From contig SVMJ01000005.1 in assembly GCA_015067485.1 (NCBI GenBank), positions 1-64,000 of the forward strand: a stretch of DNA of 64,000 nucleotides, in the 5' to 3' direction. The stretch is from Oscillospiraceae bacterium (GTDB lineage: Bacteria > Bacillota > Clostridia > Oscillospirales > JAAYXM01). Below, piece by piece: positions 8,324-16,667 of this stretch (the first letter of the stretch is position 1; each line of letters starts with the position of its first letter). A model generated the notes under the pieces. It was given only the letters and a program-made list of their open reading frames with translations. It made no database searches and was not told the origin of the DNA. A program made the translations under genes and the position numbers.

Positions 8324-9244
8324 ATGACATTACAAACCGGCCCCGTCTCTTCCGAAATGAGCGTTTGCCGCATGGACAACAACGGCAACGGCGGTCTTCC
8401 GATTTTCATTCGGAAGTATCATGAGGATTCCATGACACGTGTTCGCCACACACATGATTCCATCCAAGTAAATTATATTCTGCGCGGAAGTTTGCAACAT
8501 CACATCAACAACACCACGCACGATTTGGTTAAGGGCGATATTTTCATCATCCCGCCGTTTGTCCCCCATTGTCTTTCTGCAAAACCGGGCTCCACACTTG
8601 AAGTGATCGAACTGGAATTCACTCCCGAATTCATTTTCGGCAAGCACGTAACACTCGAGAAGATCGACACCATTTTTGATTTTGCATACATCGAGCCGTT
8701 TTTGGTTAGTGAATGCGAAGTGCGTCCGCGTCTGAACCTTTCAGGCAAAGCGCAGGCAGAAGTAGAGATGTTATTTGAGCGTCTGCTGAGTGAATACGAA
8801 CGCCGAGACAGCAGTTTCCTGCTTGCGATGAAAGCGCTGATTTTGTGGCTTTTGGTCTATGTGGGACGATGCTTCAACGAAGATGTGCAGGATGTCGAAT
8901 CCCGCCAGTTGTTTGACCGCCACCGCACCGCGATCAGCAGCGCAATCGACTACATCAACCAGAATTTCACCGACGATGTTTCCATCGAAAAGGCGTCCCA
9001 CGTGGCAATGCTCTCCCAGTCGTATTTCAGTTACCTGTTCAAGAGCATGACCGGGAAAACCTTCGTGGAATACTTAAACGAACTTCGCATCCACGAAGCG
9101 ATGCGGCTGCTCAAAAATACAAACAAACGCGTTGTGGACATCTGTTTTGAATCCGGTTTTAAGAATGTCAACCATTTCAACCGCACATTCAAAAGCCATG
9201 CGGGGATCTCCCCCATGCAGTACCGCAACGCAAATCATACATAA
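8324..9244 (+). CDS. AraC-family transcriptional regulator
   Basis: A 306-residue regulator. The N-terminal half (about 20-160) is a cupin-like ligand-binding domain: HTHDSIQVNYILRGS and GDIFIIPPFVPHCL are typical of the family's sugar-binding barrel. The C-terminal 100 residues hold the two helix-turn-helix motifs of the AraC DNA-binding domain, including YFSYLFKSMTGKTFVEYL and FESGFKNVNHFNRTFKSHAG. The ATG at 8324 follows AGGAGG by eight bases. It sits between two sugar isomerase genes and probably controls them, possibly with divergent nagB. Confidence 0.92.
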   Translation: MTLQTGPVSSEMSVCRMDNNGNGGLPIFIRKYHEDSMTRVRHTHDSIQVNYILRGSLQHHINNTTHDLVKGDIFIIPPFVPHCLSAKPGSTLEVIELEFTPEFIFGKHVTLEKIDTIFDFAYIEPFLVSECEVRPRLNLSGKAQAEVEMLFERLLSEYERRDSSFLLAMKALILWLLVYVGRCFNEDVQDVESRQLFDRHRTAISSAIDYINQNFTDDVSIEKASHVAMLSQSYFSYLFKSMTGKTFVEYLNELRIHEAMRLLKNTNKRVVDICFESGFKNVNHFNRTFKSHAGISPMQYRNANHT

Positions 9245-9255
9245 GGAGAATGACT

Positions 9256-10122
9256 ATGTTCAAAAAAGCAGTTATCAGCGACGAGATCTCTCAGGATCTC
9301 CAAGTAGCGTGCGACCTTGCCAAGCAGCACGGCTTCCAAGGCCTTGAATTGCGCTCTGTCTGGGGCAAAGGTCCGCATGCCCTGTCCGATGAGGAATTCG
9401 CAAAAATTCGTGAAATTATGGATGCAAACGGTCTCGAAGTTTGTGGCATCAGCGCACCTTTTCTGAAGTGTGAACTCACAAGTGATGCGGAAGTCGCAGA
9501 ACAGTTTGACACCGTGCTTACCCGCTGCATCGCATTTGCAAAAGCGGTCGGAACAAGTTACATCCGCGGGTTCACCGGCTGGAAGCGCGGGGAACTCGAC
9601 GATGCAATGCCACGTATTGTGGAACTGTTGCGCCGCGCATCCGACATTCTCGCAAAAGAGAGTTGCACCCTGCTGATTGAAATGGACCCGTCGGTTTATG
9701 CATATGATGCAAAAAGTGTTGCCGCAGTTGTGAAAGCGGTTGACCGCGAAAATGTCCGTGCGCTGTTTGACCCGGGCAACTTGATCTGGAATGAAAATCC
9801 GGAAGTCCCCTTCCCGGATGCTTATGAGACTTTGAAACCCTATTACCGTCATGTGCATATCAAAGATGCCATTAAGGAAGCAGACGGCAGTGCCACCTGC
9901 GTAAAGGTTGGCACAGGTGATGTGGATTTCCTTGGTTTGTTCAAAGAACTCAAAGCGACCGGCTATGAAGGCTACATCGTTTTGGAAACACACTATCGCT
10001 TAAAAAAAGAGATTTCCGAAGAATTGCTCGCACTTCCGGGTGGCGATGAATTCTCGGACGGCGCATATGAAGCAAGCGATGAGAGTATGCTCGCAATCAA
10101 CGAAATGCTCGCAAAAATCTAA
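9256..10122 (+). CDS. Sugar phosphate isomerase/epimerase (TIM barrel)
   Basis: A 288-residue TIM-barrel protein of the same superfamily as the gene at 7522 but only distantly similar to it. Conserved pieces are GFQGLELRSVWG, the metal-ligand strand LLIEMDPSVYAYDA, ALFDPGNLIWN and YRHVHIKDAIKE, matching the hydroxypyruvate isomerase/IolE-like branch. The start at 9256 is chosen because AAGGAG lies seven bases before it; another ATG at 9250 overlaps the site. It is the last gene of the AraC cluster, followed by a strong terminator. Substrate unknown. Confidence 0.85.
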   Translation: MFKKAVISDEISQDLQVACDLAKQHGFQGLELRSVWGKGPHALSDEEFAKIREIMDANGLEVCGISAPFLKCELTSDAEVAEQFDTVLTRCIAFAKAVGTSYIRGFTGWKRGELDDAMPRIVELLRRASDILAKESCTLLIEMDPSVYAYDAKSVAAVVKAVDRENVRALFDPGNLIWNENPEVPFPDAYETLKPYYRHVHIKDAIKEADGSATCVKVGTGDVDFLGLFKELKATGYEGYIVLETHYRLKKEISEELLALPGGDEFSDGAYEASDESMLAINEMLAKI

Positions 10123-10127
10123 AACTT

Positions 10128-10158
10128 TGGGGTGAGAGAAATTCTCACCCCATTTTTT
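10128..10158 (+). terminator. Terminator of the isomerase cluster
   Basis: TGGGGTGAGA pairs with TCTCACCCCA around a five-base loop, followed by six T residues. Confidence 0.9.
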
Positions 10159-10166
10159 GTATACAA

Positions 10167-10196
10167 AAAAGCCACAGGCGTTTGCCTGTGGCTTTT
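10167..10196 (-). terminator. Terminator of the sigma factor/zinc-ribbon unit
   Basis: A perfect 13-base stem (AAAAGCCACAGGC and complement) with loop AAAC on the minus strand, followed by TTTTTTG. Confidence 0.88.
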
Positions 10197-10211
10197 CGTG
10201 CAAAGTATTAA

Positions 10212-10490
10212 TTAGCCGTTTTCACGCATTTTTGCGAAGCAATCGCTGCAGTAAACCGGACGATCGCTCTTCGGTTCAAACGGAACCTTAGCTTCGCCGC
10301 CGCAGGATGCGCAAGTAGCGGTAAAGTACTCTCTCGGACCACGAGCTGCGTTCTTGCGAGCATCGCGGCATGCTTTGCAGCGCTGCGGCTCGTTCTGGAA
10401 GCCTCTTTCTGCATAGAATTCCTGTTCACCAGCGGTGAAAACGAATTCTGCGCCACATTCTTTGCAGGTTAATGTCTTGTCTTCGTACAT
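10212..10490 (-). CDS. Zinc-ribbon protein (CxxC repeats)
   Basis: A 92-residue cytoplasmic protein with four CxxC pairs: CKEC, CKAC, CASC and CSDC. They are arranged as a zinc-ribbon followed by a second zinc-binding segment, separated by FTAGEQEFYAERGF. This matches a widespread Firmicutes family of unknown function, sometimes called probable zinc-ribbon domain-containing protein. It begins 28 bases after the sigma-factor gene and is probably co-transcribed with it. The role could be nucleic-acid or protein binding; nothing more specific is visible. Confidence 0.8.
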   Translation of the reverse strand: MYEDKTLTCKECGAEFVFTAGEQEFYAERGFQNEPQRCKACRDARKNAARGPREYFTATCASCGGEAKVPFEPKSDRPVYCSDCFAKMRENG

Positions 10491-10518
10491 GTTTAGACCC
10501 TCTCTTCGACTTGTTTCC

Positions 10519-11154
10519 CTATATGGGACGTTTTATTTGCATAACGGGTTGCCCCGTAGATGCCGATTGAGATATGTGCCCGAACAACTTCTTGCGGATT
10601 CGTTGTATGGCATTGTCAATTGATTTGCGGGGCTTTGCGGTAACTTCCGAGATCTCTTCGTAAGTGCGACCCTCGAGATACAACTCGAGCACACGCGCTT
10701 CGAACTTGGAAAGGAGCCCACTAAGCACCTGCATCAATTCCTGAAAACCTTCGTCTCCAATGACATACTCGACCGGGTCGCCGGACGTACTCACCAGGTT
10801 CTGCTCGGGGCAGTCAAACAAAGGGGCTTCAAGTGGAATTGAATGATTGAGCGGTTGATTCTTCCCTTGTGCATCGCTTCTGATTGCGCTGGTCAGCCTG
10901 TTCAAAATGCAGGATGCGGAATACGTGCGAAACGAAGCGGCACGCTCAGCATTGTAAGAACGGATGGCTTGAAAGAGCCCGATCATGCCTTCCTGAATCA
11001 GATCTTCCGCATCTCCCCCGACGAGCGAATAGCGCCGTGCGAAGTAACGCACATATCCGGCATAACGCCGAAGCAGGACTTCTGCGGCAAACTCATCGCC
11101 CGCGTGAAACGCTGCAACCAGTTCCTGATCCGTTCCATGCTCATAAACAGACAT
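10519..11154 (-). CDS. sigH: RNA polymerase sigma factor, SigH-like
   Basis: A 211-residue sigma-70 family protein without region 1. Region 2 is visible as DAEDLIQEGMIGLFQAIRSY, with the promoter -10-contacting segment around FRTYSASCILNRL. Region 4 is the C-terminal EARVLELYLEGRTYEEISEV helix-turn-helix. Size and region 2 sequence match SigH/SigF-type sigma factors of Clostridia, which control transition-phase and competence or early sporulation genes. The ATG at 11154 follows GGGGA; a TTG five codons earlier is less likely. The stop is TAG. The call as SigH rather than another SigH-like paralogue is inference. Confidence 0.8.
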   Translation of the reverse strand: MSVYEHGTDQELVAAFHAGDEFAAEVLLRRYAGYVRYFARRYSLVGGDAEDLIQEGMIGLFQAIRSYNAERAASFRTYSASCILNRLTSAIRSDAQGKNQPLNHSIPLEAPLFDCPEQNLVSTSGDPVEYVIGDEGFQELMQVLSGLLSKFEARVLELYLEGRTYEEISEVTAKPRKSIDNAIQRIRKKLFGHISQSASTGQPVMQIKRPI

Positions 11155-11187
11155 AGAATCCCCAATCAATTATAATACTTCTCCCAT

Positions 11188-11217
11188 ATTATACTCGAAT
11201 TCCTGCTTTTTTGTCAA
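11188..11217 (-). promoter_or_regulatory. Promoter for the SigH-like gene
   Basis: TTGACA (11212-11217), 18 bases, TATAAT (11188-11193) on the minus strand. Confidence 0.75.
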
Positions 11218-11231
11218 GTATTTAAGAAAAG

Positions 11232-11257
11232 TTTTTTAATAAAAAGAACTTTTTATT
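11232..11257 (-). terminator. Weak A/T-rich terminator-like hairpin after glmM
   Basis: AATAAAAAG pairs with CTTTTTATT across two bases. The stem has almost no G/C and is followed by AAAAAAC on the minus strand, so termination would be weak. Confidence 0.35.
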
Positions 11258-11271
11258 GAATTTCAACAAAA

Positions 11272-12666
11272 TCAAACAGTTTCTTCTTCGGTCTCTTCCG
11301 GGACTTCCCCGCTCGCAGCCGCTTCTGCAACGGATGCGATGATGTCCGCAACATGCTCTGCAATCGCTCGCACCTGTTCGGAATCTTCCGCTTCCACCAT
11401 AACACGCACGATCGGCTCTGTCCCCGACGAACGGACCAGAATGCGCCCTGCATCTCCGAGTTGTTCGCTGACTTCGCGGATCGCGGCTTTGACATCGCGG
11501 TCTTCGGCGATGGTATCTTTCAGTTCATTTGATACATTGACGTTGACAAGTGCCTGCGGGAACTTCGGAACTTCCGCGCGTAGTTCACTTGCACGCATCC
11601 TGCGGCGTTTGAGCAAGGATAAGAACTGTACCGCAGTGAGTTGTCCGTCACCCGTGGTGGAATATTTTTTGAAAATCACATGACCGGACTGTTCGCCGCC
11701 CAAGATATAATCTTCCGCCTGCATGAGATTTAACACATTGCGGTCGCCCACGGGAGATGTTGCAATCGTAATTTCACGCTCTTCCGCAAAGCGATGGAGG
11801 CCGAGATTACTCATCACGGTTGCGACAAAGGCATCTCGATCCAACTCTCCGCGCTCCCTCAAATCTGCCGCACAAAGCGCCATGATCTGATCGCCGTCGA
11901 TGATCTCGCCTGTTTCATCCACCGCGATACAACGGTCTGCATCCCCGTCGAATGCGATACCGACGTCAAACTCACCCGAGCGCATCAGTTCGCGCAAAGA
12001 GTTCAGATGTGTGCTTCCGCACCCACGGTTGATGTTGACCCCGTCGGGTTTGTCATGGATAAAAGTGCAATCCGCATAGAGTGCGGGGAAAATTTCTTTT
12101 GCAGTCTGATATGCCGCGCCGTTTGCACAGTCGATCAGCAATTTCAGCCCGTTTAAGTTATTCTGCGCGGTGTATTTGATGTCGTTGCAGTATTCTTTCA
12201 TGCCGACTTCCCAACGTGCGATACGCCCGACTTCCGCACCTGTTTTGAGCGGGATCGCAACCGATCCGAACAGGATGGTTTCGATTTGTTCCTCCAGCGC
12301 GTCTGAGAGTTTGTACCCGTCATTGCTGAAGATTTTGATGCCGTTAAACTCCATCGCGTTATGCGATGCGGAAATCACGATACCCGCATCCGCACCTGTT
12401 TTGATGGTCATGTGTGCAACCGCAGGCGTGGGCACGACGCCGATGAGCGCGGCATCCGCGCCGACCGATACGATTCCTGCTGCAAGCGCACTTTCCAGCA
12501 TATCGGAAGAAACGCGTGTGTCTTTCCCGATCAAAAAGCGAGCACGATGCCCGGTTGCACCCGCAAGCACCATTGCCGCGGCTTGCCCCACGCGAAACGC
12601 AAGATCGCAAGTGAGTTCCACATTCGCAACCCCGCGAATGCCGTCTGTGCCGAATAACTTTCCCAT
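11272..12666 (-). CDS. glmM: Phosphoglucosamine mutase
   Basis: A 464-residue alpha-D-phosphohexomutase that converts glucosamine 6-phosphate to glucosamine 1-phosphate for peptidoglycan precursor synthesis. The N-terminus KLFGTDGIRGVAN, the catalytic phosphoserine loop ISASHNAMEFNGIK, the metal-binding AFDGDADRC loop and the C-terminal RSSGTEPIVRVMVEA sugar-phosphate loop are all present. GGAGGA precedes the ATG. It is the last gene of the run from ftsK and starts ten bases after ruvB. With nagB in the same window, glucosamine 6-phosphate has both a catabolic and a cell-wall route. Confidence 0.96.
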   Translation of the reverse strand: MGKLFGTDGIRGVANVELTCDLAFRVGQAAAMVLAGATGHRARFLIGKDTRVSSDMLESALAAGIVSVGADAALIGVVPTPAVAHMTIKTGADAGIVISASHNAMEFNGIKIFSNDGYKLSDALEEQIETILFGSVAIPLKTGAEVGRIARWEVGMKEYCNDIKYTAQNNLNGLKLLIDCANGAAYQTAKEIFPALYADCTFIHDKPDGVNINRGCGSTHLNSLRELMRSGEFDVGIAFDGDADRCIAVDETGEIIDGDQIMALCAADLRERGELDRDAFVATVMSNLGLHRFAEEREITIATSPVGDRNVLNLMQAEDYILGGEQSGHVIFKKYSTTGDGQLTAVQFLSLLKRRRMRASELRAEVPKFPQALVNVNVSNELKDTIAEDRDVKAAIREVSEQLGDAGRILVRSSGTEPIVRVMVEAEDSEQVRAIAEHVADIIASVAEAAASGEVPEETEEETV

Positions 12667-12676
12667 ACAGTTCCTC

Positions 12677-13708
12677 CTATCCTAAAAACGGGATTCCCAA
12701 ATGGTCATATGCTTTTTTGGTGACGCTTCTGCCGCGCGGTGTGCGCATAATGAAGCCGATGCGCATGAGATACGGTTCCACCACATCTTCCACCGTAACC
12801 GCTTCTTCACCGATGGTTGCGGCGATGGTATCGAGTCCCACCGGACCGCCGCCGTAATTATCAATCATCATTTCGAGCATTCTGCGGTCGGTTGCATCAA
12901 GCCCTAAAGAGTCGATTTCAAGCGCAGTGAGTGCACGATCTGCGACTTCACGGGTGATGACCCCGTCAGCACGGATTTCGGCATAGTCGCGCACACGCTT
13001 GAGCAAGCGGTTTGCGATACGCGGGGTTCCGCGGCTACGGCGTGCGATTTCCAGCGCGCCGTCGGGACGGATGGGAATACCCAAGATATCTGCGGTTCTG
13101 TTAACAATTTGCACCAATTCTTCATCGGTATACATTTCCAGCCGCAATACCACGCCGAAGCGGTCGCGCAGCGGTGCGGTGAGTTGCCCGGCCCTGGTGG
13201 TCGCACCGACCAGCGTAAACGGCGGAAGGTCAAGGCGCAAGGATCGCGCCGCAGGACCTTTGCCGATGATGATATCGATCACGCGGTCTTCCATCGCAGG
13301 GTACAAGATTTCTTCCACCGTGCGGTTGACGCGGTGAATTTCGTCGATGAACAGCACGTCATTCGGTGCGAGATTGGTGAGCAGGGCCGCCAAATCCCCC
13401 TGTTTTTCAATGGCGGGACCCGATGTGATTCGGATCTGTGTTCCCATTTCATTTGCGATGATGCCGGAAAGGGTGGTTTTGCCCAGTCCCGGGGGACCGT
13501 AGAGCAGCACGTGATCGAGCGGCTCATTACGTTTTTTTGCGGCTTCTATCGCAACGGACAGGTTTTCCTTTGCCTTTTCCTGCCCGATATATTCCGTGAG
13601 ATTTTTTGGTCGCAAGGATGCTTCGTGTTCATCGTTTGCCGTCAAAGTCGGCGCGATGACACGCTCGCTTTCTTCCACCCGTTTGACATCATGGAATTCA
13701 ATACTCAT
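12677..13708 (-). CDS. ruvB: Holliday junction branch-migration ATPase RuvB
   Basis: A 343-residue AAA+ motor. Walker [13 protein letters not shown], Walker B FIDEIHR and sensor-1 GATTRAG are intact. The C-terminal winged helix with [14 protein letters not shown] and RTPRGR elements binds DNA. RuvB hexamers drive branch migration with RuvA, and RuvC resolves the junction. The gene order ruvC-ruvA-ruvB is complete here with 13-17 base gaps. The stop is TAG. Confidence 0.98.
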   Translation of the reverse strand: MSIEFHDVKRVEESERVIAPTLTANDEHEASLRPKNLTEYIGQEKAKENLSVAIEAAKKRNEPLDHVLLYGPPGLGKTTLSGIIANEMGTQIRITSGPAIEKQGDLAALLTNLAPNDVLFIDEIHRVNRTVEEILYPAMEDRVIDIIIGKGPAARSLRLDLPPFTLVGATTRAGQLTAPLRDRFGVVLRLEMYTDEELVQIVNRTADILGIPIRPDGALEIARRSRGTPRIANRLLKRVRDYAEIRADGVITREVADRALTALEIDSLGLDATDRRMLEMMIDNYGGGPVGLDTIAATIGEEAVTVEDVVEPYLMRIGFIMRTPRGRSVTKKAYDHLGIPFLG

Positions 13709-13725
13709 CTAAATCGCCTCCCGGC

Positions 13726-14316
13726 TCAGAATAAAAAGCGCAATGCGTTGCGGACCCGCTCTTCGGTCGGAAGGGATGCGTCCACCTTGGCGAGCGCGGC
13801 ATATACCTGTGATGCGCTGTATCCCAGCGCAACCAGCGCTTCCGCCGCATCGTCGTTTCCGCTTGACACGGGAGCCGTCGGGGTTGCTCCCCCGCTGACC
13901 GCCGCGATCATCTCATTTGAGCTGACTTTGTCTTTCAGTTCCAGAATAATACGGGATGCGATGCGCTTCCCGATGCCTTGCGCGGCACAGAGTGCCTTTT
14001 CATCACCGCTGATGATGGCAAGGGTGAGTGCGCTCGGCGTAACCGCAGACAAAATCGCAAGCGCGGCTTTCGGACCCACGCCCGAAACCGAGAGCAGAAG
14101 CAGGAAACTCGCCTGCTCTTCGCGCTCGGAAAATCCGAACAGATCCAGCGCATCTTCGCGTACATTCAAATACGTATAAAGGGTTGCCGCTTCACCTTTT
14201 TTGAGTTTTGCGGTGGTGTTTGCGGATGCGGCAAGGGAGAAACCGACCCCGCCCACATCAAGCACCACACGATCGGGCATCAAAAAACTTACCGTGCCAC
14301 GCAGATAATCAAACAT
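13726..14316 (-). CDS. ruvA: Holliday junction DNA-binding protein RuvA
   Basis: A 196-residue protein that binds the four-way junction as a tetramer and loads RuvB. The N-terminal OB-fold starts MFDYLRGTVSFL. The two helix-hairpin-helix motifs appear as LLSVSGVGPKAALAIL and CAAQGIGKRIASRIILELKDK. A flexible linker and a C-terminal three-helix RuvB-binding domain (DDAAEALVALGYSASQVYAAL) follow. The start at 14316 is supported by GGAG; the upstream in-frame methionines overlap ruvC. Confidence 0.97.
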   Translation of the reverse strand: MFDYLRGTVSFLMPDRVVLDVGGVGFSLAASANTTAKLKKGEAATLYTYLNVREDALDLFGFSEREEQASFLLLLSVSGVGPKAALAILSAVTPSALTLAIISGDEKALCAAQGIGKRIASRIILELKDKVSSNEMIAAVSGGATPTAPVSSGNDDAAEALVALGYSASQVYAALAKVDASLPTEERVRNALRFLF

Positions 14317-14329
14317 ATTCCGTCTCCTC

Positions 14330-14815
14330 TCATCGGGCGTATTGGCTATGCGCAGAATGGGCATGGCACACCGCGATTGCGAGTGCGTCTGCCGCATCGT
14401 CGGGTTTCGGGATTTCTTTGAGCCCCAAAATCCGCTGGGTGAGTTCCATCACCTGTCGTTTTTCCGCACGGCCGTAGCCGACTACCGACATTTTCACTTG
14501 GAGCGGGGTGTATTCAAACACCTGTTTTCCCGCCTGTTCACAGGCAAGGAGCAAAACCCCGCGCGCCTGGCTGACGTTGATCGCGGTTTTTTCATTGGTG
14601 TTGAAATAAAGCCGTTCCATTGCGACGCAGTCTGGCTGAAACGCATCCAAAAGATGCGTCATATCGTTGTAAATCTCGTTTAAGCGTGCGGAGATCGGTT
14701 GGTCTGCCGCAGTTCGGATCGCGCCGTATTGCAGGGGGGTGAGTTTTTGGTTTTTAAACTCGACCAAGCCGTACCCCACGATCGCGTAACCCGGGTCAAT
14801 GCCGAGAACGACCAT
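14330..14815 (-). CDS. ruvC: Holliday junction resolvase RuvC
   Basis: A 161-residue RNase H-fold endonuclease. Catalytic acidic residues are visible as Asp7 in VLGIDPGYA, Glu in AMERLYF, and the C-terminal DDAADALAIA pair. The length is standard. The ATG at 14815 lies inside the 3' end of the radical SAM gene (20-base overlap) with AAAGGCGG upstream, which suggests translational coupling. Confidence 0.96.
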   Translation of the reverse strand: MVVLGIDPGYAIVGYGLVEFKNQKLTPLQYGAIRTAADQPISARLNEIYNDMTHLLDAFQPDCVAMERLYFNTNEKTAINVSQARGVLLLACEQAGKQVFEYTPLQVKMSVVGYGRAEKRQVMELTQRILGLKEIPKPDDAADALAIAVCHAHSAHSQYAR

Positions 14816-16667
14816 GTTTTTCCGCCTTTCTTTTGGGTTTCCATTCCTGTCCGCCACGTGTGGAGCGTTGTTTTCTCGCTTCCGGGCGGATGAGACATTC
14901 TTTCCCGAATCCGATGAGATCTTCGCGGTTTGCACGCTTTAATGCTTCTAAAACCAGCGCGCGCTTTTCGGGCTTGCGCCATTGGAGCAGTGCGCGCTGC
15001 ATGGCTTTCTCATGCGGATCTTTCGGAACGTATACATTCTCCATGGTACGCGGGTCGATGCCCGTGTAATACATACAAGTTGAAACCGTACCCGGTGTGG
15101 GATAAAAATCTTGCACCTGCTCAGGCATATGCCCGATGCTGTTGAGATATTCCGCAAGTCGCACCGCATCCTGCATGGTGCAGCCCGGATGCGACGAAAT
15201 CAGATACGGAACCAAATACTGCTCTTTCCCTGCACGACGGGTTTTCTTCATAAACTGCTCTGCAAAGCGCAGGTAGACATCAAACGGGGGTTTGTCCATA
15301 TATCGGAGTACCGTGTCACTGCAATGTTCGGGTGCTACCTTGAGTTGCCCGCTCACATGATGTTCCACCAACTCATCGAAAAAGTCGGAGGTTTTATCCT
15401 GGAGCAGATAGTCAAACCGAATCCCGGAACGGATAAACACTTTCTTGATTTTCGGAAGCGCACGGAGTTTTCGGAGCAGTTCCAGATAATCGGTTTGGTC
15501 GGTGTCTAAATTCTTACACGGTGTGGGGGCAAGGCAGTTGCGCTCGCACATTCCGCGCTCTCGCTGACCTTTGCAGGAGGTGCGGCGGAAGTTTGCAGTC
15601 GGGCCGCCCACATCGTGGATATAGCCTTTGAAATCGGGTTCCTGCGAGAGTGCTTTCGCTTCTTCAATCACCGAGTCATGACTGCGTGCGGTTACCATTC
15701 TGCCCTGATGGAATGCAAGCGAGCAGAAGTTACAACCGCCGAAACAGCCACGGTTATGAATGATGGAAAAGCGCACTTCTTCAATCGCCTTCACCCCGCC
15801 TTGTGCTTCATAAGACGGGTGGTACATTTTCTGATACGGGAGTTCGTAGGTGCGGTCAAACTCTTCCTGTGTCAGCGGCATGGATGGCGGGGTCTGTACC
15901 AAAAAACCGCTCTTGTGTCGCTGGACGATCGCTTTCCCACGGACCGGGTCTTGTTCCCGCATTTGGATACGGGTCGCCTTGGCATAGGCGCGTTTATCGC
16001 GCACCACTTCGTCAAAACCGGGGCAAATCACATACGGAAACGCGCAGTCGCTCATGTCTTTCGTGAGATAGGTGATCCCCGTGAGGTTACGCAATTCGGA
16101 GATGGGTTTTCCGCTCGCAAGATGGTTTGCAATTGCGGTCATGGTATTCTCCCCCATGCCGAATGCAAGCAGGTCTGCCCCCGACTCTTCGAGTACTGAC
16201 GGATGCACCGAATCGTCCCAATAGTCATAGTGTGCAAAACGGCGCAGGGATGCTTCCAGCCCTCCAATCACCACAGGGAGATCGGGGTATGCTTTTTTCA
16301 CCATTTGCGCATACACGGTTGCCGCACGGTCGGGGCGTTTTCCCATGACACCGCCCGGAGTGTAATCATCGCGAGATCTACGGCGCCCGCTCACGCTGTA
16401 ATGCGCCACCATGGAATCGATATTCCCTGCGGTGAGAAATGCCGCGTATTTCGGGCGACCGAGTTTTTTGAATGCATTGACATCGCGGAAGTTTGGTTGT
16501 GCCAAAATCCCGACACGGTAGCCCGCGGCTTCCAAAACGCGCGTAATGATGGCAAAGCCAAAACTGGGATGGTCTACATATGCATCCCCTGTAATACAGA
16601 GAAAATCATACTCATCCCAGCCGCGCGCGGTCATTTCTGCGCGTGTGATGGGCAAAAATCCACTCAT
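14796..16667 (-). CDS. YgiQ family radical SAM protein
   Basis: A 623-residue protein of the YgiQ (UPF0313) family. The radical SAM cluster motif CFGGCNFC (C-x3-C-x2-C) is near residues 305-312. The N-terminal B12-binding-like region holds YVDHPSFGFAII and GGLEASLRRFAHYDYWDDSV, and the C-terminal part has the typical FYPTPGTVSTCMYYTGIDP segment. The basic C-terminal tail is also characteristic. The reaction is not known for the family. The ATG overlaps the ftsK stop by four bases, so the gene is translationally coupled within the ftsK-glmM run. Confidence 0.92.
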   Translation of the reverse strand: MSGFLPITRAEMTARGWDEYDFLCITGDAYVDHPSFGFAIITRVLEAAGYRVGILAQPNFRDVNAFKKLGRPKYAAFLTAGNIDSMVAHYSVSGRRRSRDDYTPGGVMGKRPDRAATVYAQMVKKAYPDLPVVIGGLEASLRRFAHYDYWDDSVHPSVLEESGADLLAFGMGENTMTAIANHLASGKPISELRNLTGITYLTKDMSDCAFPYVICPGFDEVVRDKRAYAKATRIQMREQDPVRGKAIVQRHKSGFLVQTPPSMPLTQEEFDRTYELPYQKMYHPSYEAQGGVKAIEEVRFSIIHNRGCFGGCNFCSLAFHQGRMVTARSHDSVIEEAKALSQEPDFKGYIHDVGGPTANFRRTSCKGQRERGMCERNCLAPTPCKNLDTDQTDYLELLRKLRALPKIKKVFIRSGIRFDYLLQDKTSDFFDELVEHHVSGQLKVAPEHCSDTVLRYMDKPPFDVYLRFAEQFMKKTRRAGKEQYLVPYLISSHPGCTMQDAVRLAEYLNSIGHMPEQVQDFYPTPGTVSTCMYYTGIDPRTMENVYVPKDPHEKAMQRALLQWRKPEKRALVLEALKRANREDLIGFGKECLIRPEARKQRSTRGGQEWKPKRKAEKHGRSRH

